Source of the DNA: Monoplex corrugatus | Lineage: Eukaryota > Mollusca > Gastropoda > Littorinimorpha > Ranellidae | Length of the DNA: 10,000 bases | NCBI GenBank assembly: GCA_030674185.1 | Contig: CM060306.1 | Location: 45,076,983-45,086,982, forward strand | Direction: 5' to 3' | Shown here: piece by piece, positions 1 to 9,100 of the stretch | Position numbering within the stretch: the first letter of the stretch is position 1 | Layout of the letters: every line of letters starts with the position of its first letter | Translations under genes and position numbers: made by a program | The notes under the pieces: generated by a model | Databases searched by the model: none | What the model saw: only the letters and a program-made list of their open reading frames with translations | What the model was told of the DNA's origin: nothing

Positions 1-96
1 TCATTATTATTTTTATTATTATTATCATCATTATTATTATTATTATTGTCGTCGTCTCGCCGTCATCATCATATTCATTATTATTATTATCTGTTT
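1..96. repeat. ATT/ATC trinucleotide microsatellite
   Basis: Imperfect ATT (TTA) repeats dominate, with ATC variants at about 26-33 and 63-70 and a short GTC run at 48-56. The tract is cut by the window edge, so its full length is unknown. The GTC block may be a second repeat motif nested in the array. Confidence 0.9.
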
Positions 97-149
97 TATG
101 TATAATCATAATTATATTATCTTATGTATTTTCTTCATTATTATTTCAT

Positions 150-419
150 TTTTTTTATTTCTTCTCCTTCTCTCTCTATCTTCTTTTTTTTTCTTCTTCT
201 CTTTTTCTTCACTTCTTCATTCTTCTTCTCTTTCTCCTCTTCTTCTTCTTCCTCTCTCCTCCTTCTCCTCTTTTCTTCTTCCTCTCTTTTTCTTCTTCTT
301 TTTTTCTTCTCTTTTTCTTCTTCTTTTTCTTCTTTTCTCTCTTCTTCTCTTCTCTCCTCCTCTTTCTTCTTCTTTTCTCCTCCTCCTCCTCCTCCTCTCT
401 CCCTCCCCTTTTTTCTTTC
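150..419. repeat. CT-rich polypyrimidine tract with 200 nt purine-free core
   Basis: The plus strand is almost only T and C. Rare A residues occur up to 219, and 220-419 has none. The composition drifts between CTT, TCT, CCT and pure T runs, with a (TCC)n stretch near 378-396. The complementary strand is an uninterrupted polypurine run. Peptides of Ser, Phe and Leu (plus) or Glu, Lys and Arg (minus) can be translated through it, but they only reflect composition and are not called as genes. Such tracts can adopt triplex (H-DNA) structures, which is known behaviour of mirror-like polypurine/polypyrimidine DNA and not something shown here. Confidence 0.95.
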
Positions 420-1042
420 ATTTTATTATTTTCCCCAACATCTATTATTCATACTGGCTGTGGCTTTCTAATGCCATTTTGAATCAAAGATGTCTGGCAG
501 CTTATTCTCGCCAGACGTACTAAAAAGAGCCGGAAGAAAGAGAAAGGGGGAAGAAAACAGACGCCATGTAATAAAACATACAAAACTCTTCGCTCAGCCA
601 TTTTCAAACTTCTGCTGTCTTGTCATGTCCTCTCCCTGCCTCCTATTGGTAACATCTTTGTAGTTGTTTTGTTGTTGTTGTGGTTTTTGTTGTTTGCTAG
701 AGTTGAAAGTTCATTCAAGAGGGAAACATCCACTCGAAGAATGCCACATGCGCTCCACCAAATCTGCCATTTAACAGACTACTTTCGTCCGCGCAGAAAG
801 TCAAAGTTCTGGTATGGTCTTGAAATGAACGGGTGAGGTGGGGATGGGTTGGTGGCAACAGGATTTACGAAATATTAAACCGGCACCACCAGAATGACAG
901 GAGCCAGGTCTGTTTTTATGTTCAGGGCTGGAATGTAATTCAGGACTCCGATCCCGAATCCACGGCTTTTGTCACAAAAGCCAGCCAGCCTGCCTGTTGG
1001 TTATGGTGCCCTTCACACTTCTACAGTATCGCTTCTCTCCAT
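420..1042. other. Intergenic or intronic DNA, no gene recognised
   Basis: This stretch of about 620 bp has ordinary base composition and no recognisable gene, RNA or mobile element. The longest open frame is about 70 codons (833-1045, plus) and its translation shows no familiar domain or repeat structure. A short TTG-rich run lies at 661-695. It could be unannotated intron or intergenic sequence, or an ancient unrecognisable repeat. Confidence 0.6.
661..695. repeat. TTG-rich simple repeat
   Basis: A short imperfect (GTT)n tract contains four consecutive GTT units in its middle, flanked by T runs. It resembles the TTG tract at the right end of the window. Confidence 0.75.
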
Positions 1043-1290
1043 TAACCCTTTGATTCCCTCACGCTTCCAGCCGGCATCCCGCATTGTCAGCCATAACAGT
1101 AAAGCAAAAACTTAACCCTTCCTGCAGGAAGCTAGTGGATAGGATGAGGAGTGAAAGGGTTAAGTTCTTGCAGCTGGAGGATAGGGTGTAGGAATGAATG
1201 GTTAAACTATATCACGTCTCAGGGTTAGGAGTGAAAGGGTCAAGTCTTTTTGCAGCTGGAGGATAGGGTGCAGGAGTGAAAGGATTAATC
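1043..1290. repeat. Cluster of GTGAAAGGGTTAA-type short repeats
   Basis: Direct copies of AGGAGTGAAAGGGTTAA or close variants occur at 1147-1163, 1227-1243 and 1272-1288, and a more diverged one (AGGAATGAATGGTTAA) at 1190-1205. Two copies are followed by GCAGCTGGAGGATAGGGTG (1170-1188 and 1252-1270), giving an imperfect tandem unit of roughly 80 bp. Inverted relatives start at about 1043 and 1111 (TTAACCCTT). The block directly abuts the 23-bp satellite. TATCACGTCTC, the core of that satellite, already appears once inside this block at 1210-1220. Confidence 0.8.
1104..1171. repeat. 17-bp inverted repeat around an SbfI-type palindrome
   Basis: The left arm at 1104-1120 reads GCAAAAACTTAACCCTT and the right arm at 1155-1171 reads AAGGGTTAAGTTCTTGC. 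They are reverse complements with a single mismatch. The 34-nt loop begins with a 12-nt perfect palindrome, TTCCTGCAGGAA, at 1119-1130, which overlaps the left arm by two bases. A cruciform or RNA hairpin is possible. The arms also belong to the GGGTTAA repeat family of this region, so the pairing may simply come from two copies in opposite orientation. Confidence 0.85.
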
Positions 1291-1313
1291 TGTATCACGT
1301 CTCTCCATTAGAC

Positions 1314-1451
1314 TGTATCACGTCTCTCCATTAGACTGTATCGCGTCTCTCTATTAGACTGTATCACGTCTCTCCATTAGACTGTATCGCGTCTCTCTAT
1401 TAGACTGTATCACGTCTCTCCATTAGACTGTATCGCGTCTCTCTATTAGAC
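1314..1451. repeat. 46-bp higher-order dimers in the satellite
   Basis: Six consecutive 23-bp units starting at 1314, 1337, 1360, 1383, 1406 and 1429 alternate strictly between type A/C (TATCACG with CTCCATT) and type G/T (TATCGCG with CTCTATT). They therefore form three tandem copies of a 46-bp dimer. Confidence 0.88.
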
Positions 1452-1520
1452 TGTATCACGACTCTCTATTAGACTGTATCGCGTCTCTCCATAAGACTGT
1501 ATCACGTCTCTCCATTAGAC

Positions 1521-1797
1521 TGTATCACGTCTCTCCATTAGACTGTATCGCGTCTCTCTATTAGACTGTATCGCGTCTCTCCATTAGACTGTATCGCGTC
1601 TCTCCATTAGACTGTATCACGTCTCTCCATTAGACTGTATCGCGTCTCTCTATTAGACTGTATCGCGTCTCTCCATTAGACTGTATCGTGTCTCTCCATT
1701 AGACTGTATCACGTCTCTCCATTAGACTGTATCGCGTCTCTCTATTAGACTGTATCGCGTCTCTCCATTAGACTGTATCGCGTCTCTCCTATTAGAC
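1521..1797. repeat. 92-bp higher-order tetramers in the satellite
   Basis: Twelve consecutive units starting at 1521 follow the order A/C, G/T, G/C, G/C three times, as blocks 1521-1612, 1613-1704 and 1705-1797. The second block has one extra change (TATCGTG, unit at 1682) and the third has one inserted T in its last unit. The letters give the two variant positions of the 23-bp unit. This is a local higher-order repeat made by amplification of a four-unit block. Confidence 0.88.
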
Positions 1798-2049
1798 TGT
1801 ATCACGTCTCTCCATTAGACTGTATCGCGTCTCTCCATTAGACTGTATCACGTCTCTCCATAAGACTGTATCTCGTCTCTCCATTAGACTGTATCACGTC
1901 TCTCCATTAGACTGTATCACGTCTCTCTATAAGACTGTATCACGTCTCTCCATTAGACTGTATCACGTCTCTCCATTAGACTGTATCACGTCTCTCTATT
2001 AGACTGTATCACGTCTCTCTATTAGACTGTATCACGTCTCTCCATTAGA

Positions 2050-4740
2050 CTGTATCCGTCTCTCTATTAGACTGTATCACGTCTCTCTATTAGACTGTAC
2101 TCTCTCATTAGACTGTATCACGTCTCTCTATTAGACTGTATCACGTCTCTCATTAGACTGTTCATCTCTCATTAGACTGTATCACGTCTCTCCATTAGAC
2201 TGATCAGTCTCTCTATTAGACTGTATCACGTCTCTCATTAGACTGTATCACGTCTCTCTATTAGATGTATCACGTCTCTTCATACTCTCCATTAGACTGT
2301 ATCACGTCTCTCTATTAGACTGTATCACGTCTCTCTTATTAGACTGTATCACGTCTCTCTATTAGACTGTATCACGTCTCTCTATTAGACTGTATCACGT
2401 CTCTCTATTAGACTGTATCACGTCTCTCATTAGACTGTATCACGTCTCTTCATTAGACTGTATCAGTCTCTCCATTAGACTGTATCACGTCTCCCATTAG
2501 ACTTTTTCATTAGACTGTATCACATCTCTCCATTAGACTGTATCACGTCTCTCCATTAGACTGTATCACGCTCTCCATTAGACTGTATCACATCTCTCCA
2601 TTAGACTTCCTTACTTATCACGTTCTCCATTAGACTGTATCACGTCTCCATTAGACTGTATCACGTCTCTCTATTAGACTGTATCACGTCTCTCATTGGA
2701 CTGTATCACGTCTCTCATAGACTGTATCACGTCTCTCCATTAGACTCTCCATTAGACTGTATCACGATCTCATTAGACTGTATCGCTCATGATCTCCATT
2801 ATTACCGCTCTCTTAGACTGTCCTTTCCATTAGATGTTCAGTCTCATAGACTCGTCTTCATAGAGTCCGTCTCTCATTGAGTTACTCTCTTTAGACTGTT
2901 CATCTCTCATAGCTCATTGACTATCACGTCTCTTAGACTTTACGTCTCTCCATAGCTCTCATTAGACTGTATCAGTCTCTCTTGCGTATCACGTCTTCTT
3001 CATCTCTAGTTCGCTCTTAACTGTTACGTCCTCGTTAGATTACTCTCCTTACTCATAGACGTCCGTTTATAGCTGTTAGTCTCCATGCTTCATAGACTGT
3101 TCGTCCTATTGATGTATTCTCTCATTACTGTATGTCTCTATAGCTGTTCATCTTCTAGACTGATCACGTCTTCATAGACGTTCGTTCTATAGACGATCCT
3201 CTTCATGCTGTCGCTCATTGATGTATCGTTCTCATAGTGTACGTTCTTTTACTATCATTCTGTGTATCCGTTTCATAGATGTATCTCCATAGACGTATCT
3301 CTTGACTGTATCAGTCTCCATTAGCTGTACACGTCTTAGACTGATCATCCTAACTGTCAGCTCTCTGACGTTAGTCTCTTATTACTTATACTCTCTACGT
3401 ATGTCTTCCATGACTATCACGTTTCATTAGCGTCCTCTTCCATGACTCTATTAGACTTTCAGCTCCCATTACTATACGTCCTCTGATGTCAGTTCATGAT
3501 GTCTCTCCCTTGATTATCGTCTCTATTGACTGATCCGTCTCTCTGCTGTCATTGTATCACTCTCCTTGATTATCATCTCTTTAGCGTTCCGCTCTCATAG
3601 CTATCCGCTCTATAGACGTTGTTAATTCTTCTCATAACTCTCATTGGTATCACGTCCTAGATGAAGTTTCTTGTGTTCAGTCTCCATAGATTATCTCTCA
3701 TAGATTAGTCTTATGTGTGTCTCTCATGATGTATCTTCTCTAGTTACTCTCCTAGATTATAGTCTCTCATGACTTACGTCTCTCATTAGTATCACTCTCT
3801 CCTAATGTATGTCTCTCATTAGTTCTCATTAAGTCGTTCCATTGACTTATCGTTCATGCCTCTGCTGTATAGTCCTCCATACTTATCTTCTCATTGACTG
3901 TACTCCCTGACTTATCGTCTCTCTGATTATCCCTCTCCAGATCTATACACTCTCATAGTGTATCCTCTCCATAGATATGTCTCATTAACGTCCGTCTTCT
4001 TAGACTTACGCCATAATTTAGTGTATACTCTTCATTATCCTTTCCATTAATATCGTCATACGTCCTCTCTTTGCTGTATCCGTCTCTCATTAGACTTATC
4101 CGTTCTCTATTAGACTGTATCACGTCTCTCCATTGACTGTATCCGTCTCTCATAATGTTTGCGTCTTCCTATTAGACTGTATCACGTTCTCCATTGACTG
4201 TATCACGTCTCCATTAGACTGTATCGGTCTCTCTATTAACTGTATCACTCTCTCATTAAGACGTCTCTCATTAGATGTATACGTTCTCATTAGATGTATC
4301 CGTCTCCATTAGACTGTATACGTCTCTCTATAGACTTATCCGTCTCTCATTGACTGTATCACGTCTCTCATTAGACTGTATCACGTCTCTTATTAGACTG
4401 TATAGTCTCTCTTTAGACTGTATCATCTCTCATTAGATGTATCGTCTCTATTAGACTGTATCCGTCTCTCTATGACTGTTCCGTTCTCTATTAGACTATT
4501 CACGATCTCTATTAGACTGATCACGTCTCTCATTAGACTGTATCAGTCTCTCTATAGACGTATCACGTCTCTCTTGACTGTATCACGTTCTCCATTACTG
4601 TATACGTCTCTTATTAGACTGTATACTCTCTATTAGACTTATTCTTCTTTAGACGTACGTCTCTCCATTGATTTACGTCTCTCATTAGACTTATCAGTCT
4701 CTCATTGACTTTCACGTCTTCATTAGACTGTATCTCTAGC
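2050..4740. repeat. Eroded central part of the 23-bp satellite
   Basis: The 23-bp unit remains recognisable from fragments such as GTCTC, CATTAGAC and TGTATC, but most units are shortened, worst at about 2800-4080. The changes are nearly all single or short deletions, for example CC reduced to C in CTCCATT and ATCACG reduced to ATCG, with few substitutions. This points to low-accuracy consensus sequence more than to old mutated DNA, so base-level details here should not be trusted. Confidence 0.75.
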
Positions 4741-6916
4741 GTTCTCTCCATTAGACTGTATCACGTCTCTCCATTAGGGCTGTATCACGTCTCTCCATTA
4801 GACTGTATCAGCCAGCTATCTCTCTCTATTATGACTGTATCACGTCTCTCCATTAGGACTGTATCACGTCTCTCTCTTTAGACTGTATCACGTCTCTCCA
4901 TTAGACTGTATCAGTCTCTCATTAGACTGTATCACGTCTCTCCATTAGACTGTATCACGTCTCTCCATTAGACTGTATCACGTCTCTCTATTAGACTGTA
5001 TCACGTCTCTCTTAGACTACTCCATTAGACTGTATCACGTCTCTCTATTAGACTGTATCACGTCTCTCCATTAGACTGTATCACGTCTCTCTATTAGACT
5101 GTATCACGTCTTCTTAATGTATCACGTCTCTCTATTAGTGTCAGTCTTCATGATTATCACGTCTCTCCATTAGACTCTCCATGACTGTATACCTCTCCAT
5201 TAGACTGTATCACGTCATACTCTCATTAGACTGTATCACGTCTCTCCATTAGACTGTATCACGTCTCTCATTAGACTGTATCACGTCTCTCTATTAGACT
5301 GTATCAGTCTCTCATTAGACTGTATCACGTCTCTCCATTAGACTGTATCACGTCTCTCATTAGACTGTATCACGTCTCTCATAACTCTCCATTAGACTGT
5401 ATCACGTCTCTCCATTAGACTGTATCACGTCTCTCTATTAGACTCTCCATTAGACTGTATCACGTCTCTCATTAGACTGTATCACGTCTCTCCATTAGAC
5501 TGGTATCACGTCTCTCCATTAGACTGTATCACGTTCTCCATTAGACTGTATCACGTCTCTCATTAGACTGTATCACGTCTCTCCATTAGACTGTATCACG
5601 TCTCTCATTAGACCTTTCCATTAGACTGTATCACGTCTCTCTATTAGACTGTATCACGTCTCTTCCATTAGACTGTATCACGTCTCCTATTAGACTGTAT
5701 CACGTCCTCTCTATTAGACTGTATCACGTCTCTCCATTAGACTGTATCACGTCTCTCCATTAGACTGTATCACGTCTCTCTATTAGACTGTATCACGTCT
5801 CTTCATTAGACTTGTATCACGTTCTCCTATTATGACATCTTCCATTAGACTGTATCACGTCTCTCCATTAGACTGTATCACGTCTCTCCATTAGACTGTA
5901 TCACGTCTCTCTATTAGACTGTATCACGTCTCTCCATTAGACTGTATCACGTCTCTCCTATTAGACTGTATCACGTCTCTCATTAGACTGTATCACGTCT
6001 CTCATTAGACTGTATCCGTCTCTCCATTAGACTGTATCACGTCTTCTCTTATTAGACTGTATCACGTCTCTCTATTAGACTGTATCACGTCTCTCCATTA
6101 GACTGTATCACGTTTTCTCATTAGACTTGTATCACGTCTCTCATTAGACTGTATCGCGTCTCTCTATTAGACTGTATCACGTCTCTCTATTAGACTGTAT
6201 CACGTCTCTCATTAGACTGTATCACGTCTCTCTATTAGACTGTATCACGTCTCTCTATTAGACTGTATCACGTCTCTCTATTAGACTGTATCACGTCTCT
6301 CCATTAGACTGTATCACGTCTCTCTATTAGACTGTATCACGTCTCTCTCATTAGACTGTATCACGTCTCTCTATTAGACTGTATCACGTCTCTCCTATTA
6401 GACTGTATCACGTCTCTCATTTAGACTGTATCACGTCTCTCATTAGACTGTATCACGTCTCTCCATTAGACTGTATCACGTCTCTCTGACTGTATGCTCA
6501 TTAGACTGTATCACGTCTCTCTATTAGACTGTATCACGTTTCTCCATTAGACTGTATCACGTCTCTCTATTAGACTGTATCACGTCTCTCCCATTAGACT
6601 GTATCAGTCTCTCCATTGACTGTATCACGTCTCTCTATTAGACTGTATCACGTCTCTCCATTGGACTGTATCACGTCTCTCTATTAGACTGTATCACGTC
6701 TCTCCATTAGACTGTATCACGTCTCTCCATTAGACTGTATCACGTCTCTCCATTAGACTGTATCACGTCTCTCCATTGGACTGTATCGCGTCTCTCCATT
6801 AGACTGTATCGCGTCTCTCCAGTAGACTGTATCGCGTCTCTCCATTAGACTGCATCACATCTCTCCATTAGACTGTATTGCGTTTCTTCATTAGACTGTA
6901 TCGCGTCTCTCCATTA

Positions 6917-7063
6917 CAAGCATTTTCATGTCTCATGTCAAGAGGAACGGCTTTTAGACAGGTAGATATACATGATCTCCATTTCTCGTAAATAACTGTG
7001 TTTAGCCTGATAGTTGATATTTACATTTGAAATCTACGTGACTGATCTACGTTACTGATCCCA
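6917..7063. other. Spacer between satellite and retrotransposon
   Basis: About 147 bp of ordinary sequence with no gene seen. Its only notable structure is a 13-bp imperfect tandem duplication at 7034-7046 and 7047-7059 (CTACGTGACTGAT and CTACGTTACTGAT) just before the first recognisable retrotransposon sequence. Confidence 0.6.
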
Positions 7064-7064
7064 C

Positions 7065-7342
7065 GTGGAAAATCTGGATGTCCATTATTTTTTCCACCAT
7101 ACTACAACAGTAGGAAGATTTAGACTGAAATTGAGGAAAAGGAAACAGACCAAAGGCAACATCAAACTAAACCTTGGACTCTTAAAGACAGATGAAGTGA
7201 TACGTAAAAAGTTAATGTACATGTTCAAAACAAATTCAGTGCTCTGGAAGACGTTGGTGACAGTGAGGAGCAATGGACAAAGTTGAGGAATTCGATAAAT
7301 GAAGCTTGTGAAGAAATCCCTAAGGCAGATAGAAAAGCAAAA
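7065..7342 (+). pseudogene. RTE-like ORF fragment: endonuclease end and linker
   Basis: The frame open from 7065 gives the degenerate end of the endonuclease domain. HHTTTVGRFRLKLRKRK corresponds to the conserved Ser-Asp-His-His region and following basic strand of this family, with the acidic residue lost. At an A5 run (7206-7210) the family-like reading moves to a second frame, rich in Glu and Asp (SALEDVGDSEEQW from 7238). It returns to the first frame at an A6 run (7339-7344). The two indels compensate for each other. No initiator Met belongs to this fragment because the real start lay in the missing 5' part. The frame-one stop at 7284-7286 lies in the shifted stretch. Confidence 0.7.
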
Positions 7343-8270
7343 AAGCTGGATGACTAATGAAATTTTGGGCTTGATGGAGGAAAGGAGGAAGGCAAAGAGA
7401 AATGAGGAGATATACTGGAAGATAAACAAGGAGATCACGAATAGGTGCAATGAAGCTAAGGAAGCTTGGCTGAAAACAAAGTGCAAAGAAATGGAAGACC
7501 GACACAAAACGGATCCTCAGGGTATGTACAGACGAATTGAAGAAATTGTCCACAGGAAAAATACATGCACATCAACTGGTTGCTTGAAATCGAAAGATGG
7601 CATGCTTATCATGGAAAAAGACAAAATATTACACAGATGGGGAGAGTACATTAAAGACCTTTTTGAGGATGACAGAAACGAAGAACACATTGTAAAAAAG
7701 AACTTTGAAGGACCACCCATAATGAAAGATGAAGTTAGAGCGGCACTGAAAAAGATGAAACCAGGAAAAGCCCCAGGACCAGACAACACTACGACAGAGA
7801 TTATTGAAGCCCTGGAGGAATTTGGCATAGAAAAAATAACAGTCCTCCTAAATGAAATTTACGACACTGGAAAAATCCCCAAAGATATGTCAAAATCAAT
7901 TTTCATTGCACTTCCAAAGAAGACAGGGGCTATAGAATGCGAACTCCATCGCACAACCAGTTTGATGTGTCATGTAACAAAAATCCTGTTAAGAATAATC
8001 ATGATGAGGACATGGAAGAGAATCAAAAGAGAAATAGCAGAAGAACAGTGTGGATTTGTGGAAGGGAAAAGAACTATTAATGCTCTATACATCCTAAGAA
8101 CTATCATAGAGAGGTCAAATGAAATGAATAAGGATTTGTATTTATGCTTTGTTGACTACACCAAGGCTTTCAATCGGGTAAGACATGATGAATTGATCAA
8201 CCAACCGGAGAGACTCAATGTTGATGGAAAAGATCTACGAATGATCAGAAATATGTACTGGGAACATTAA
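7343..8270 (+). pseudogene. Reverse transcriptase N-terminal half (fingers, motif A)
   Basis: About 308 codons of the retrotransposon ORF. The ATG at 7299 is not the real start: its first 15 or so codons are in the wrong frame, and family-like sequence begins with KSWMTNEIL at about 7341. A charged helical linker follows, with many Lys and Glu residues. KMKPGKAPGPD (about 7755) is the conserved segment before the fingers. LPKKTG (7911) begins the fingers motifs. EEQCGF (8041) and FVDYTKAFNRV (8148) follow. The latter is motif A, whose first Asp is a catalytic metal ligand; the usual AFD is AFN here. The segment ends at an in-frame TAA (8268-8270), after which the same frame continues straight into motif B, so the stop is a nonsense lesion and not a natural end. 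Confidence 0.88.
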
Positions 8271-8807
8271 AAAACAGCTGCAATGAGAATAGAAAACAAT
8301 GTAAGCTCTTTCCAAAACATCAAAAGAGGAGTCAGACAGGGTTGTGTTTTGTCACCACATCTGTTTTCACTTTACAGCGAAAACATCATGAGAAACCTAG
8401 AAGAAGACCCTGGATTAATGGTTGGAGGGAAAATGATAAACAACATTCGATACGCAGATGACACCGTGCTAATTGCAGAAAATGAAAGGGACCTACAAAA
8501 TCTTGTGAATATACTAGAAATAGAAAGCAAAGGTAAGGGGCTGGAACTAAACAGCAGGAAGACTGAAGTCATGGTGATCAGTAAAAAACAGAAAATCCCC
8601 TCATGCAAAATAACTGCAAATGGCACAACCTTGACACAGGTTGATAAATTTAAATACCTGGGAACGGTCATTTCATCAGACGGCAGATGCACATCAGAAA
8701 TAGCCGGCAGAATCGGCCAAGACAAAACAGCATTCAAGAAGATGACAAGCATTCTTACCAACAAATGCCTATCAATTAACGTCAGGAAAAGAGTTCTTGA
8801 ATGTATA
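8271..8807 (+). pseudogene. Reverse transcriptase C-terminal half (motifs B-E)
   Basis: This continues the same frame after the TAA at 8268. RGVRQGCVLSPHLF (8326) is motif B. IRYADDTVLIAE (8445) is motif C, with both catalytic Asp residues intact. LNSRKTEVMVIS (8548) is motif D, and FKYLGTVISSDG (8649) is motif E, leading to the thumb. The Met at 8283 could start translation but would give a polymerase without motif A, so I do not regard it as a gene. The frame ends at a TAG (8808-8810), because one base appears to be lost around 8803-8804. The adjoining frame restores the family-like YIELILLYGCEA. Confidence 0.88.
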
Positions 8808-9100
8808 TAGAACTAATACTGTTGTACGGATGTGAGGCGTAGACAGTCAACAAGCAAAGCCAGAACAAGATTGAGGCAGCCGAGATGTGGTTTCTAAGAA
8901 AAATGTTGAGAGTTCCATGGACAGCAAAGAAAACAAACGAGACAGTCTTGATGGAGGCAGACACAAGCAGATCACTCATGAGGAAGATTAGGAAAAGACA
9001 GGCAACAATTACAGGCCATTTTATGAGGAAGGGGGATTTGGAGCACTTGGTCACAACGGGAAAGCTGGAGGGAAAGAGAGCACCAGGTAGACCCAGGTAA
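8804..9100 (+). pseudogene. RTE-like C-terminal region, damaged
   Basis: In the frame entered after the frameshift, LLYGCEA is followed by a TAG at 8840-8842 where relatives have Trp, consistent with TGG changed to TAG. Then come EAAEMWFLRKMLRVPWT (8873) and RKRQATITGHFMRKG (8993). The conserved GKLEGKRAPGRPR (9059) ends at a TAA (9098-9100). These segments are typical of the region downstream of RT in RTE/BovB-type proteins. The Met at 8885 is internal to the old protein and not an authentic start. Confidence 0.82.

Larger units (their letters stand above)
1291..6916. repeat. 23-bp tandem satellite array, about 5.6 kb
   Basis: One head-to-tail array of a 23-bp unit, clearly seen at 1314-1336. 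Its parts are TGTATC(A/G)CG, TCTCTC(C/T)AT and TAGAC. Each intact unit holds a CGTCTC (BsmBI/Esp3I) site. Two positions vary systematically: A or G in TATC(A/G)CG, and C or T in CTC(C/T)ATTA. At full unit length the span would hold about 245 units; shortened units make the real count higher. Units are intact at about 1291-2050, mostly intact at 4740-6780 and exact again at 6782-6916. From about 2050 to 4740 they are heavily shortened. All units share one orientation. The repeat has stops in its frames and 23 is not a multiple of 3, so it is not coding. Confidence 0.97.

Noticed and set aside
98..523. Ser/Phe/Leu-rich open frames through the CT tract, and the Glu/Lys/Arg-rich frame on the other strand
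   Set aside because: They are purely a result of the pyrimidine-only composition. Several frames are open at once and no domain is present.
833..1045. 70-codon open frame on the plus strand
   Set aside because: Short, with no recognisable domain, and within the length expected by chance. No splice signals were evident that would make it an exon.
3953..4153. Minus-strand open frame with MRDGYS-like repeats
   Set aside because: It is a translation of degraded satellite units that stays open only because deletions change the frame. Intact units carry stops.
1291..6916. CRISPR array
   Set aside because: The 23-bp units are directly adjacent with no unique spacers, and the surroundings are eukaryotic, so this is a tandem satellite.
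7085..9054. Minus-strand open frames opposite the retrotransposon (7085-7507, 7517-7828, 8372-8764, 8782-9054)
   Set aside because: They are antisense shadows of the A-rich reverse transcriptase coding strand and show no domains of their own.
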